This document shows positions 45,269-54,198 of a stretch of 64,000 nucleotides of DNA, in pieces. The position numbers and the translations under genes are program-made. Numbering within the stretch: position 1 is the stretch's first letter; each line of letters starts with the position of its first letter. Below the pieces are notes generated by a model, which was given only the letters and a program-made list of their open reading frames with translations, searched no databases and was not told the origin of the DNA. The DNA comes from Alphaproteobacteria bacterium (GTDB lineage Bacteria > Pseudomonadota > Alphaproteobacteria > UBA828). The DNA is taken from positions 191,844-255,843 of the forward strand of contig JAJDUK010000024.1 of assembly GCA_022826665.1 (NCBI GenBank). Reading direction: 5' to 3'.

Positions 45269-46444
45269 ATGCGTTGCAGCGACTCTAGGATCCTCACTAC
45301 GCACGCCGGCAGCCTGGCGCGCAACCCGGAGCTCAGCGCGCTGCTGATCCGACAGGACCACGGCAAGCCGGTCGACCCTTTGGAGCTCGACGCCGCGATC
45401 CGCGCGCGCACCCGGCACGTCGTCGCGCGCCAGCTCGAGAGCGGCATCGACATCGGCGGGGACGGCGAGCAGGCCCGCGCCGGCTATTCGACCTATCCGG
45501 CCCAGCGCATGAGCGGCTTCGGCGGGAGCTCCAGCCGCAACGACCTGCTGGACTTCGAGAGGTTCCCCCTCTACGCCGAGGCCTACCACGAGGCCTTTCG
45601 CACCAACCCGAAGGAACGCACGCGCATCGTCAACGCGCCGCAAGCGATCGCGGAGCTGAGCTACGATCCCGACTGCGCCGGCGTGCGCGCGGAGTGCGAT
45701 GCCTTCGACGACGCGCTCGCCCGGCAGGAGACGCGCTTCGCCGAGACCTTCGTGACCGCGGCGTCGCCCGGCTGCGTGCTGACCATCATGCACAACGCGC
45801 ACTACGCGTCGGACCGCGAGTACCTCTTCGCGCTCGCGCGGGAGTTGAAGACGGAATACGAGTTCATCGTCTCGCGCGGCCACGTGCTCCAGATCGACGC
45901 GCCGGACCTCGCCATGGAGCGCTACCTCTATTTCCGCGATGCGCCGGATGCGGCCTTCCTCTCCAGCGTGGAAGACCACATCGAGGCGCTCAACATGGCG
46001 CTGGCCGATGTGCCGCGCGAGCGGGTTCGACTGCACGTGTGCTGGGGCACCTGGGACGGGCCGCATGCCGACGACACGCCGCTCGCCCCGCTCCTGCCCC
46101 GTCTTTACAAAGCCAAGGTGGGCGCGCTCAACATCCCCTTTGCCAATCCCGGCCATCAGCACGAGTACGAGACGGTGCGCAGGAACCCGCCGCCCGACTC
46201 GATGGTGCTGATCCCCGGCGTGATCGACAACATGACCAAGCACCTTGAGCACCCGGAAGTGGTGGCCGAGCGCATCCAGCGTGCGGTGGACGCGGTGGGG
46301 GAGCGCGAACGCGTGATCGCCGGCGTGGACTGCGGCTTCGCCGTCTTCACCGACAACGCGATGATGACCGAGGACATCTGCTGGGCGAAGTTCCGCGCGC
46401 TGCGCGCCGGTGCGGACCTAGCTAGCAGCCGGCTGTGGGGTTAG
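45269..46444 (+). CDS. Cobalamin-independent methionine synthase (MetE C-terminal) family protein
   Basis: A 391-residue stand-alone MetE-like catalytic domain, a zinc-dependent methyl or thiol transferase. It opens with ILTTHAGSLARNPEL; the zinc ligands are probably in HVCWGTWDGPH (His and Cys), a following glutamate and VDCGFAVF (Cys). ALNIPFANPGHQHEYE and LIPGVIDNMTKHLEHPEVVAERI are further landmarks. This subgroup is known from epoxyalkane:CoM transferases and from many uncharacterised catabolic proteins, so methionine synthesis is not assumed. ATG 45269 follows a GGGAGGG site; the frame is open upstream through a region without similarity. Confidence 0.85.
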   Translation: MRCSDSRILTTHAGSLARNPELSALLIRQDHGKPVDPLELDAAIRARTRHVVARQLESGIDIGGDGEQARAGYSTYPAQRMSGFGGSSSRNDLLDFERFPLYAEAYHEAFRTNPKERTRIVNAPQAIAELSYDPDCAGVRAECDAFDDALARQETRFAETFVTAASPGCVLTIMHNAHYASDREYLFALARELKTEYEFIVSRGHVLQIDAPDLAMERYLYFRDAPDAAFLSSVEDHIEALNMALADVPRERVRLHVCWGTWDGPHADDTPLAPLLPRLYKAKVGALNIPFANPGHQHEYETVRRNPPPDSMVLIPGVIDNMTKHLEHPEVVAERIQRAVDAVGERERVIAGVDCGFAVFTDNAMMTEDICWAKFRALRAGADLASSRLWG

Positions 46445-46469
46445 GGCGCGGCTCGGTCGGTTCCGCCCT

Positions 46470-47402
46470 CTATGGCCGGTCAACGGCCCCCTTCAAAGCG
46501 TCCTCGTGGCCGAGGCCGAGTATCCAGGCTTCTTCGGTCTGGATGAGGCGGCGTTCGTCGGCGGTGAGGCACGGGGCACCGCCGAAGAGCGGCACGAGCC
46601 CGCCCAGCGCATCCAGCCGGGCAAAGGCCTCCGCGTTCACGCGCACCTGGGCGCTGTCGAGGATTTCGTCCTCGCCCCTGCGCGCACGGACTTCCGCCCT
46701 GAGCAGCGAGGGATAGACCTCCGCGATCACCGCCGGCGCGTCGGACGTTTGCAAGCCGGTCTGGAAGGGCCAGATTGCCGCGTGGCCCGCGATGCGCGGG
46801 TCGGCGACCAGGTGCTTGAGCGCGGGCAGGCCCAGCAGCATCTGGGAGCCGACGGAGCCCGTATAGGCCAATTGCCAGACCGTCTTGGCGCCGGTGGCGC
46901 GGACGTCGCAGATGCGGCGCTCCGGCGGGTGCGCATTCTGCTCCGTGCGCTCGGATGCCCGCACCGGAATCGTCGGGTAATCCCAGGTGCCAGGACGGCC
47001 CCAGAACGGGCCCACACCCGGATAGGCCGTATTGATGGCGGCCGCCACGCCGTAGCGATTGTTGGCGTTGTCAGGTGCGTCCTTGATTTGCGCGGCGATC
47101 CAGTCCCACAGCGCGATGGCGGACGCTTTGCCGGTCAGATGTTTGGCAACACCCGCCGGATAGCCGAAAGGAAAGTCGAATCCGAGCAGAACCCGCCGGC
47201 CAGCATTCAGCTCGCCGGCGATCAGGCGAGTCAAGCTCTCAAGCGCCTCATGGCGGGTGCGGACGTATTCCGGCTCCGCCACTTCGATACCATCGCCAAT
47301 ACGAGCAACGGCCCACCAGATCGAGTCCCGGCTCTTCCGTTTGGGACTCGGCTCCGACCGCGCCGACCAGTCGACGACAATGTGGGTATGGAAGAGAGGC
47401 AT
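46470..47402 (-). CDS. DUF429-like hypothetical protein
   Basis: A 310-residue protein of unknown function. It starts MPLFHTHIVVDWSARSEPSP and has an RNase-H-like first strand ending in a conserved aspartate (VDWSA), then RVLLGFDFPFGYPAGVAKHL with a second acidic position, WGRPGTW and an AEVYPSLLRAEV block near the end. This order resembles DUF429 (predicted nuclease-like) proteins, but I cannot prove it. ATG 47402 is chosen over a longer frame to 47603 because the upstream part is antisense to the nucleotidase leader. It converges with the MetE-like gene. Confidence 0.7.
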   Translation of the reverse strand: MPLFHTHIVVDWSARSEPSPKRKSRDSIWWAVARIGDGIEVAEPEYVRTRHEALESLTRLIAGELNAGRRVLLGFDFPFGYPAGVAKHLTGKASAIALWDWIAAQIKDAPDNANNRYGVAAAINTAYPGVGPFWGRPGTWDYPTIPVRASERTEQNAHPPERRICDVRATGAKTVWQLAYTGSVGSQMLLGLPALKHLVADPRIAGHAAIWPFQTGLQTSDAPAVIAEVYPSLLRAEVRARRGEDEILDSAQVRVNAEAFARLDALGGLVPLFGGAPCLTADERRLIQTEEAWILGLGHEDALKGAVDRP

Positions 47403-47500
47403 TCCGGTTTCGCACGCGATGGCTGAATGGGCAGCGTGACAGGGGCAAGCCGGTGCGTCACCCTTGGCGGCCGCCACTGGCGAAACATCGAGACCGAGCC

Positions 47501-49051
47501 ATGCGAACGATCCGCCGCCTGAGACACGTCGCGATGGCCGTCGCGGCCGTCTTCGTGGGCGCGATTGCGCTTGCCGCACTGGCCCCGCCGGGCTTGGCAG
47601 CACCGCTCCGGCTCACGCTCGTTCACGTCAACGACTGGGACCAGATGGCGGGGATCGGCGGTGCAGGCGGCGCCGCGAAGATTGCAACCGTGGTCGCCGA
47701 AGAACGCGCGCGAGCGGAGGTCGAGGGCGGCCTCGCGGTGGTGACCTTCGGCGGCGACATGATCTCGCCCTCCGTGCTCTCCGGGATCGACAAGGGCGCG
47801 CACATGATCGACCTCGCCAATGCCGTCGGCTTCGACGTGGCGGTGCTCGGCAACCACGAGTTCGACTTCGGCCCGGATGTCCTGGAGCAGCGGCTCGCGG
47901 AATCGGAAACCATCTGGCTCGCGAGCAACGTAGCGATCGCGGGCGGTGCCTTCCCCGGCACCAGGGCCACGACGGTGGTGGAGAGGGACGGCTACCGCGT
48001 CGGCTTTCTCGGCCTGGTCACGACGGAAACACCCGTGATCTCAAGCCCCGGTCCCGACGTCGCCTTCGCACCGGTGGCGCAAGCGGGCGCCGCGGATGCC
48101 GAGAGGTTGAGGGCGGAGGGCGCCGACATCGTGGTCGCGCTGACTCATCAGGGGCTCGGCACGGACCTGGAGCTGCTACGCCAAGTCAAGGGAATCGACG
48201 TGGTGCTCGGCGGCCACGATCATCTCCTCCTCGCCCACCATGACGGCCGCCGGGCGGTGATGAAGGCGGGTTCCCAAGGACGCCACGTGGGCGTGCTGAC
48301 GCTCACGATCAATCGCGTCGAGGGGCGCGGCGGAGTACCCAAGGTGATCTGGACCCCGGAGTTCCGCCTCCGCTCGACTGCTGGCACCGAAGGCGACGCC
48401 GCCATCGCCGCCAAGGTTCGCGACTATCAGGCGCGCCTCGACGAGACCCTGGACGTGGTGATCGGCGAGACCGCGGTGGAGCTCAGCACCCGCGGGTTCC
48501 AGCACGGATCGGCCGAGACCGCCTTCGGCAATCTGCTGGCAGACGCCATGCGCGAGGCGACCGGCGCCGACATCGCGCTCACCAACGGTGGCGGCATTCG
48601 CGGCGACACGGACTATCCGCCCGGCACCAAGCTCACCCGCAAGATGGTGCTGACCGAGCTTCCCTTCGGGAACAAGACCGTGGTGCTTCGCCTGACCGGC
48701 GCCCAGGTGCAGGAGGCACTGGAGAACGGCGTAAGCCGGGCCGAGAACCCCTCGGGCCGGTTTCCGCAGGTCTCTGGCCTTGCCTTCACCTTCGATGCGC
48801 GCCGGCCGCCGGGCGAACGGGTGACGAGCGTCACGGTGGGCGGCGCGCCGCTGGAGGACGGCAAGGCCTACACGCTTGCAACCAACAGCTTCCTCGCGAA
48901 TGGCGGCGACGACTACCGCGTGTTCAGGGCCGGCGAGATGCTGGTCGACCCGGCGTCCGGCAGTCTGATGGCCGGTCAACTGATTGACCACGTCATCGCG
49001 GCCGGCAGTGTCGCGCCGAAGATCGAAGGGCGGATTACCCGCGAGGACTGA
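47501..49051 (+). CDS. Exported 5'-nucleotidase / metallophosphatase family protein
   Basis: A 516-residue periplasmic enzyme. A signal peptide ends near GLAAP (residue 32). The N-terminal metallophosphoesterase domain shows LVHVNDWDQM (usually HxND), FGGDMISPS, LGNHEFDFGPD, LTHQG and GGHDHLL. The C-terminal nucleotidase domain contains the substrate-binding TNGGGIRGDTDY and a stacking phenylalanine block LPFGNKTVVLRLTG. It would hydrolyse extracellular nucleotides to nucleosides and phosphate. About 105 bases later a nucleosidase-like gene follows on the same strand. Confidence 0.9.
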   Translation: MRTIRRLRHVAMAVAAVFVGAIALAALAPPGLAAPLRLTLVHVNDWDQMAGIGGAGGAAKIATVVAEERARAEVEGGLAVVTFGGDMISPSVLSGIDKGAHMIDLANAVGFDVAVLGNHEFDFGPDVLEQRLAESETIWLASNVAIAGGAFPGTRATTVVERDGYRVGFLGLVTTETPVISSPGPDVAFAPVAQAGAADAERLRAEGADIVVALTHQGLGTDLELLRQVKGIDVVLGGHDHLLLAHHDGRRAVMKAGSQGRHVGVLTLTINRVEGRGGVPKVIWTPEFRLRSTAGTEGDAAIAAKVRDYQARLDETLDVVIGETAVELSTRGFQHGSAETAFGNLLADAMREATGADIALTNGGGIRGDTDYPPGTKLTRKMVLTELPFGNKTVVLRLTGAQVQEALENGVSRAENPSGRFPQVSGLAFTFDARRPPGERVTSVTVGGAPLEDGKAYTLATNSFLANGGDDYRVFRAGEMLVDPASGSLMAGQLIDHVIAAGSVAPKIEGRITRED

Positions 49052-49157
49052 CGCATATCACGGCAGGCACGGGGGGATTGCGAACCGGCGGGCTTCGCAC
49101 CACGCTCGTGCCGCCCAACCTCCCGAACGGCAACCCTCCAACGAGGAGCACGCGACG

Positions 49158-50114
49158 ATGACACTTCTTAGGTACATGCCCCGCGCGGTACGCGCCTCGA
49201 TCGCCGGCCTCGCCATGGCGCTCTCGCTCGCAGCCGTCTCGACCGCGCCGGCAGACGCGCACGGCATCCGCGACGAGACCCCGCGCATTGCCGTGGTCTC
49301 CGCCTTCGCGCCGGAGCTCACGATCCTGCAAGCGGAGCTGGAGGGCGCGTCGACGCAGTCGGTCAACGGAGTCGCCTTTACCACCGGCACCCTGGAGGGG
49401 CGCGACGTGGTGCTCTTCCTGAGCGGGATCAGCGTGGTCAACGCGGCCATGACGGTGCAGCTGGCCCTCGATCACTTCGCCATCGACCGCATCGTGTTCT
49501 CGGGCATCGCCGGCGGCGTGGACCCCGGCCTGAACATCGGCGACGTCGTGATCGCGGACCGCTGGGGGCAGTACCTGGAGATGCTCTTCGCCCGCGAGGT
49601 GGACGGCGGCTGGATGACGATGCCCTTCTTCGAGTACCCCTACGCGAACTTCGGCATGATGTTCCCGCGCTCGGTCACCGTGCTCCGCCCCGGTGCCGAG
49701 GCGCCGGAGACCCGCTTCTGGTTCCCGGTGGATGAGACATTGCTCGCCAGCGCCGGCAGCGCGGCAAGCGACGTGACACTCGCCCGCTGCACGGCGGAGG
49801 ACCGCTGCCTGGATCAGGCGCCCCGGATCGTCGGCGGCGGCTCCGGGGTCTCGGGCGGCGCCTTCATCGACAACGCGGCCTTCCGCACCTGGGCCTTCGA
49901 GACCTTCGGCGCGCGCGTGCTGGACATGGAGAGCGCCCCCGTCGCCCACGTCGCCTACGCCAACGACGTGCCCTTCATCGCCGTCCGCAGCCTCGCGGAC
50001 CTCGCCGGCGGCGGCGAAGGCGCAAACCAGATGGAGGTTTTTCTGGGCCTCGCGGCTGGCAATGCGGCGGCGGTGGTCAAGGCGCTGCTGCGGGCGATGC
50101 CGGGCGAGAACTGA
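49158..50114 (+). CDS. Exported MTA/SAH nucleosidase-like protein (phosphorylase superfamily)
   Basis: A 318-residue member of the purine nucleoside phosphorylase/MTA-SAH nucleosidase superfamily. It has an obvious signal peptide (MPRAVRASIAGLAMALSLAAVSTAPADAHG), unusual for a family that is normally cytoplasmic. Family motifs include RIAVVSAFAPEL, FSGIAGGVDPGLNIGDVVIAD, LDMESAPVAHVAYANDVPFIAVRSLADLAGG with the catalytic Asp after RSLA and the substrate Glu in DMES. A GAGGAG ribosome site precedes ATG 49158. Beside the exported 5'-nucleotidase it could release bases from nucleosides in the periplasm. Confidence 0.87.
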   Translation: MTLLRYMPRAVRASIAGLAMALSLAAVSTAPADAHGIRDETPRIAVVSAFAPELTILQAELEGASTQSVNGVAFTTGTLEGRDVVLFLSGISVVNAAMTVQLALDHFAIDRIVFSGIAGGVDPGLNIGDVVIADRWGQYLEMLFAREVDGGWMTMPFFEYPYANFGMMFPRSVTVLRPGAEAPETRFWFPVDETLLASAGSAASDVTLARCTAEDRCLDQAPRIVGGGSGVSGGAFIDNAAFRTWAFETFGARVLDMESAPVAHVAYANDVPFIAVRSLADLAGGGEGANQMEVFLGLAAGNAAAVVKALLRAMPGEN

Positions 50115-50146
50115 CCGTGCCAGTGCTTGTGCCGCCCCTCCCCCGC

Positions 50147-50776
50147 TCAGGTGACGAACGGAATCAGCACCATGATGCCGAGGGTGAGGACGGCGAGCCC
50201 GATCGCGGCAACCGCGCCGTAGCGGTGCTCGAGGATGCGCCGGGCCTTGGGTCCCAGATACCAGAGTATCGCCGCCTCGACGTAGAAGCGCATGCCGCGG
50301 GCGACGAGCGATGCCGCGATGAAGGCGCCCACGTTGAGATTGGCGGCGCCGCTCGCGACGGCCACTAGCTTGTAGGGCAGCGGCGTCAGCGCACCGGCGG
50401 CGACGAACCAGGCGCCCCACTTGTCCCTGTACTCGTAGAAGGTCTCCAGGTCGCTGGCGTGGCCGGAGATTGCGAGAAGAGGCTCGCCCAGCCAGTCGTA
50501 GAGAAAGTAGCCGATCAGGTAGCCGGTGAGGCCGCCGCCGACCGACGAGACCGTAGCGATGCCGGCGAAGAGCCACGCCTTGGCGCGCTTCGCCAGCACC
50601 ATGGGGATGAGCAGCAGGTCCGGCGGCACCGGCAGGAACAGGCTCTGCAGGTAGCAGAGGCCCGCCAGTACCCAGATGGCGCGGCGCGTCCCGGCGCTTT
50701 CGATCGCCCAGTCGTAGAGCCGGCGGAGGAGATGGCGCTGCCCTCTCGCCGCAGGCGTGGCGCTGTCGTCGGTCAT
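50147..50776 (-). CDS. YqaA/DedA-type SNARE-associated membrane protein
   Basis: A 209-residue integral membrane protein of the VTT/DedA superfamily, YqaA branch. The conserved PVPPDLLLIPMVL, GGGLTGYLIGYFLYDWLGEPLL and the amphipathic block RDKWGAWFVAAGALTPLPYKLVAVASGAANLNVGAF, with re-entrant-loop prolines, are visible; the C-terminus has two more helices. The family takes part in lipid-carrier or phospholipid flipping and membrane homeostasis. It converges with the nucleosidase gene and lies between it and the FAD oxidase. Confidence 0.87.
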   Translation of the reverse strand: MTDDSATPAARGQRHLLRRLYDWAIESAGTRRAIWVLAGLCYLQSLFLPVPPDLLLIPMVLAKRAKAWLFAGIATVSSVGGGLTGYLIGYFLYDWLGEPLLAISGHASDLETFYEYRDKWGAWFVAAGALTPLPYKLVAVASGAANLNVGAFIAASLVARGMRFYVEAAILWYLGPKARRILEHRYGAVAAIGLAVLTLGIMVLIPFVT

Positions 50777-50835
50777 GTCGGATACGTGTGAACGGCCCAG
50801 GAGCTGCGGCCCGCGCGGGTGGTGGGAGCCGGAGT

Positions 50836-52143
50836 CTACCCCCTAAAGAGCTTGCGGTCTTTGCGCTTGTTCCACGCCACCGCGAGCGGCAGGAACCAGG
50901 GGCGGCCGGTGTAGAACGGCCAGGTCGGGAAGGGCCGGCCGTCGAAGGGGCTCGCGGCCTCGGGGTCGCCCAGCACCCGGAGCGCGGTCTTGTGGCCAAG
51001 GTAGGTGCCCATGGGCACGCCGGAGCCGCACCAGCCCATGGCGTACTCGACACCGTCGTGGCTCCCGGTGTGGGGCATCATGTCGAAGGTGAAGGCGGTC
51101 TTGCCGGTCCAGCAATGGCTGATCTTCACGCCTTCCAGTGAAGGGACAACTTGCACCATGGCATCGCGGAGGATGCGGGCCTTCTGCGTGAGGTCGGCGG
51201 GCGGCTCGGCACTGAGCCCGCCGAAGAGGATGCGCGTGCTGTCCTCGTTGGGCCTGATCCAGCAGGGGGAATAGCGGTGCTCGACCATCGGCTTGCCGCC
51301 GGGCGCGATGTGCTCGACACGATCTTCGGGCAGGGGCTCGGTCGCGATCATGAAGGCGTCGACCGGTACCACACGGCGGCGCAGCCATTGGGCCGCCTTG
51401 GGCGTATAGCCGTTGGTCGCCACGATCACGTGACCGGCCTTCACTTCGCCGCGCGGCGTCGATACGCGGAAGCCGCTGTCTGAGCGCTCGATCGCCTGCA
51501 CCGGACAGTGGCCGATGATGCGTGCACCGTCTCGCGCGGCCCGCTCCAGCAGGCCCGCGTGGTAGAGGCCCGCGTGGATCGTGCCGTTGCCGCGCAGGAT
51601 CTGGCCGCCGTGGTAATGCCCCTTGCGGTAGGCCGGCGGTGCCTGGGCCGGCTCCACCATCTCCGCGTCCACCGGCACGCCGTCCTCCCGCATCATGGCG
51701 AGGTCGCGCGCGAGGCCGTCGAACACGCGCTTGGAGGGCGCCGCGATGAAGCGCCCGGTGTTGCGGTAGAAGCAGGCAATCTGCTCGCGCTCGATCAGGA
51801 AGGCCGCGTAGTCGTGGGCGGCGATCGCCGCGCGGCAGACCTCTGCGGCCCGCTCGCGCCCGAGCTTGGGCACCATGTCGCCGTACTTGTGCCAGACCTG
51901 GCGGCCCAGATAGCCGGCGTTGCGGGTGCTGGCGCCGTGGCCTGCGGCCTCGGCATCGAGGACCACCGCGTCCGTGCCCCGGCGCGCGAGCGTGAGCGCT
52001 GCGGAAAGCCCCACGTTGCCCGCCCCCACGATCACGACTTCGGCCTCCTTGGGCGGCGCCTCGTCGGTGATATCCGGCCGCGGTGCTAGGTCCCACCAAT
52101 AGGGCGTGGCCTTGAAATCCACCGTCAGCACGTCCCGCGCCAT
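50836..52143 (-). CDS. FAD-dependent amine/amino acid oxidase, PuuB-like
   Basis: A 435-residue flavoprotein of the DAO family, similar to gamma-glutamylputrescine oxidase and related secondary-amine oxidases. The dinucleotide-binding EVVIVGAGNVGLSAALTLARRG is followed by AAGHGASTRNAGYLGRQVW, HVIVATNGYTPKA and GMAWCGSG-like AMGWCGSGVPMGTYLGHKTAL at the C-terminal FAD site. ATG 52143 (MARDVLTVDF) is chosen. The product would be an aldehyde plus amine and H2O2. A link to the glutamate-amine ligase at 5.1 kb is possible but they are 45 kb apart. Confidence 0.88.
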   Translation of the reverse strand: MARDVLTVDFKATPYWWDLAPRPDITDEAPPKEAEVVIVGAGNVGLSAALTLARRGTDAVVLDAEAAGHGASTRNAGYLGRQVWHKYGDMVPKLGRERAAEVCRAAIAAHDYAAFLIEREQIACFYRNTGRFIAAPSKRVFDGLARDLAMMREDGVPVDAEMVEPAQAPPAYRKGHYHGGQILRGNGTIHAGLYHAGLLERAARDGARIIGHCPVQAIERSDSGFRVSTPRGEVKAGHVIVATNGYTPKAAQWLRRRVVPVDAFMIATEPLPEDRVEHIAPGGKPMVEHRYSPCWIRPNEDSTRILFGGLSAEPPADLTQKARILRDAMVQVVPSLEGVKISHCWTGKTAFTFDMMPHTGSHDGVEYAMGWCGSGVPMGTYLGHKTALRVLGDPEAASPFDGRPFPTWPFYTGRPWFLPLAVAWNKRKDRKLFRG

Positions 52144-52556
52144 GGCGCCCTCCGGCACTATCCAGGCCGCAAACTACGGCCTAAAGGGCCCAAGAGTATG
52201 CCGGAGCATGGCCGAGGGCTATGGACTATACGACCGGACTCAATCGCGCATCCACGCCGACTCGTTAGAGAACCAACTCCCCAATTGCGGCTGCACGCTG
52301 CCTCCTAAGGTCCAAGGCATGAATACCGGGACGCGCTTGAAGCGCAGCTATTTCATACCGCATCGCGCTCTAACACGCGCACCGTCATGACGACCGAAGT
52401 GAATCGTGACGCGGCTTCACCTCTCAATAGACTCAGAGCAACCAACCCAGAAGCACTCTCGCGCATTACTCACATATGTGCGCTGGACTTCGTGCTGCTT
52501 CAACCTCAACAACCTGCGCCTGTTTCTGGACCAGTAGCTGGAACACCACGCGGCAC
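52144..52556. other. Left edge of the low-GC island, no gene recognised
   Basis: A 413-base gap whose base composition falls from GC-rich to mixed. It contains short frames (for example 52387-52629 on the plus strand) without ribosome site or family similarity, and a small hairpin GCGCTTGAAGCGC near 52333-52345. It marks the transition into the accessory island. Confidence 0.55.
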
Positions 52557-54086
52557 CTATTCCAACCCAAACGCTTTAACTGACCCTGTTTCCAGATATC
52601 TCTTCGAATGCTCCTTCTGCCAACTGTAACGATACAACTTAGACTTCACTGCATCCAGTGATAGAAATTCTCTCAACCGACTTTTTGCTTTCTTCTTAAT
52701 GTCTATTTTTGCTCTCTTCCCCATTTTCGGCTTGTTAAAGTTTCGTTCTGCAGCTTCCGCTAGTGCCCAGCCCTCCCCATATATTGTCTTTGCAATTTCT
52801 TGCTTACCGACTTGATAGGCGTACCTGTTCGTTAGTGTGACGAGAATATCCCGAGCCTTTATCATTTCCTTAATCGCCTCGGTCGCCCCTGGCCCCTCCC
52901 AATCCAATTGCTCCGCCACCAGAATCGACACACCTCGATAGTAGTGAAAGTCTGCTAACACCGCCATGTATCTTTTTTTTGCTCTCACTCCACTAATTTT
53001 CGATCGCAGACCCTCAAGTCTCTGCCGTGTCTTCTCGCTCGGATGTCCCATTATGAACCGCCAGCCCGCTTCACTGATCGCGTCATCCTCGTCAATCGCC
53101 GCATTCAACATTTCTAACCAGACCATATCTAAATGCCGATCACTCATGAACATGTCGTTTCTGGGCAACGGGTCAGCTCTTGAAATGGCCCACATTGCAC
53201 CCAAGCGTTCCCAATATGAACCGCCTTTTTTTAGCACTAATTCATTCAAGACTTCGGGCTTCTGCCAGTGGTGATCTCTAAGAAAACGTCGCGCACTATG
53301 CCTAACTCGCGCATCAGCGGAACTTAATGACTGCCGCGCTGCACGAAAGTCCAATAATTGGTTGTCACTGACATTCTCGATTTCTTCCGCACGCGCCTGC
53401 CCTATTAGCCTCAAAGCTGTTGATCGTCCATTTGGGAAATCTACTACCGGTGAGCTCGAGTACAAGTGCACATCCTTAGTGGTACATCGGATTAGACGAT
53501 CGTTCATTGTAGGAATACTGATCAATGCTGTTTGCAGATTGAACTGCATCTCTCGATGGTAGCTGCTGTTTAGCCCAGCTTCCTCACGCTTTACTTTACA
53601 ATACACTGCGAACTCACTTTTTTTTCCATTTATTTTTTTCTCTCCTATGAACATGAACTTGATCATTTTTGGCACTTCGTCGCTTACCATATTGTTATAG
53701 ACCCAATGGACATCCTTCCTCCCTTGGGGCCCGATTCGGCTTACTCGCGAAAATAGGTGGCCGTGTTCGGTATCAACTTCCACTGTTTGGTCGACTTTGG
53801 TAAAGGCCCCACGAACGATCAACTCTGTTTGGTTATCCTGATGCACCTGCTTGCTCTCCACCAATGTGTAAATCCATCCTCCCGTTCCAACTAGCAACAT
53901 CAACACCACGACAGACCAAACAGACATATGCAGCCAGTCGTAGAGCCTTTCAGTCTTCGGATCGCTTACGTCTTTTTTGGCCCGCGAGATCATTCTTGGA
54001 ATTATGCGATGACCAAATAGAAGGAGCAACAATGCCACACCAATGGGTCCATAAGTTAGGCCAGTCTGGAGGACATCAATTTGCAT
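52557..54086 (-). CDS. Unrecognised two-helix membrane protein with a large cytoplasmic helical domain
   Basis: A 509-residue protein that I do not recognise. Two transmembrane helices lie near the N-terminus (about residues 10-30 and 54-75), with a basic, lysine-rich linker between them. Next comes a mixed region with beta character to about residue 230, then a long helical part with repeats of the kind VRHSARRFLRDHHW, ERLGAMWAISRADP, AAIDEDDAISEAGWRFIMGH that look HEAT-like, and a TPR-like stretch with a lysine-rich end. The DNA is strongly AT-rich with several T7-T8 runs on the plus strand (A runs in the coding strand), unlike all neighbours. A GAGGGG ribosome site precedes ATG 54086. Likely horizontally acquired; partner of the hydrolase upstream. 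Confidence 0.8.
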   Translation of the reverse strand: MQIDVLQTGLTYGPIGVALLLLLFGHRIIPRMISRAKKDVSDPKTERLYDWLHMSVWSVVVLMLLVGTGGWIYTLVESKQVHQDNQTELIVRGAFTKVDQTVEVDTEHGHLFSRVSRIGPQGRKDVHWVYNNMVSDEVPKMIKFMFIGEKKINGKKSEFAVYCKVKREEAGLNSSYHREMQFNLQTALISIPTMNDRLIRCTTKDVHLYSSSPVVDFPNGRSTALRLIGQARAEEIENVSDNQLLDFRAARQSLSSADARVRHSARRFLRDHHWQKPEVLNELVLKKGGSYWERLGAMWAISRADPLPRNDMFMSDRHLDMVWLEMLNAAIDEDDAISEAGWRFIMGHPSEKTRQRLEGLRSKISGVRAKKRYMAVLADFHYYRGVSILVAEQLDWEGPGATEAIKEMIKARDILVTLTNRYAYQVGKQEIAKTIYGEGWALAEAAERNFNKPKMGKRAKIDIKKKAKSRLREFLSLDAVKSKLYRYSWQKEHSKRYLETGSVKAFGLE

Positions 54087-54198
54087 ACTTTCGCCCCTCT
54101 GTTGCTAACGTAAACCTAGTGTTGTCCGATCAGTTATTCTCCGAGTAGTGTCGTCCATTAAAAATTGGAATATTTCGAGTGGTGCTGTTTCGTTTCCT

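Noticed and set aside
51126-52143. A link of the PuuB-like oxidase to the GS-like ligase as one puu pathway
   Set aside because: The genes are 45 kb apart, and no putrescine importer, PuuC/PuuD or PuuR gene is next to either; it remains only a loose possibility.
52387-52629. An 80-codon plus-strand frame at the left edge of the island
   Set aside because: No ribosome site or family pattern; it overlaps the end of the membrane protein gene on the other strand.
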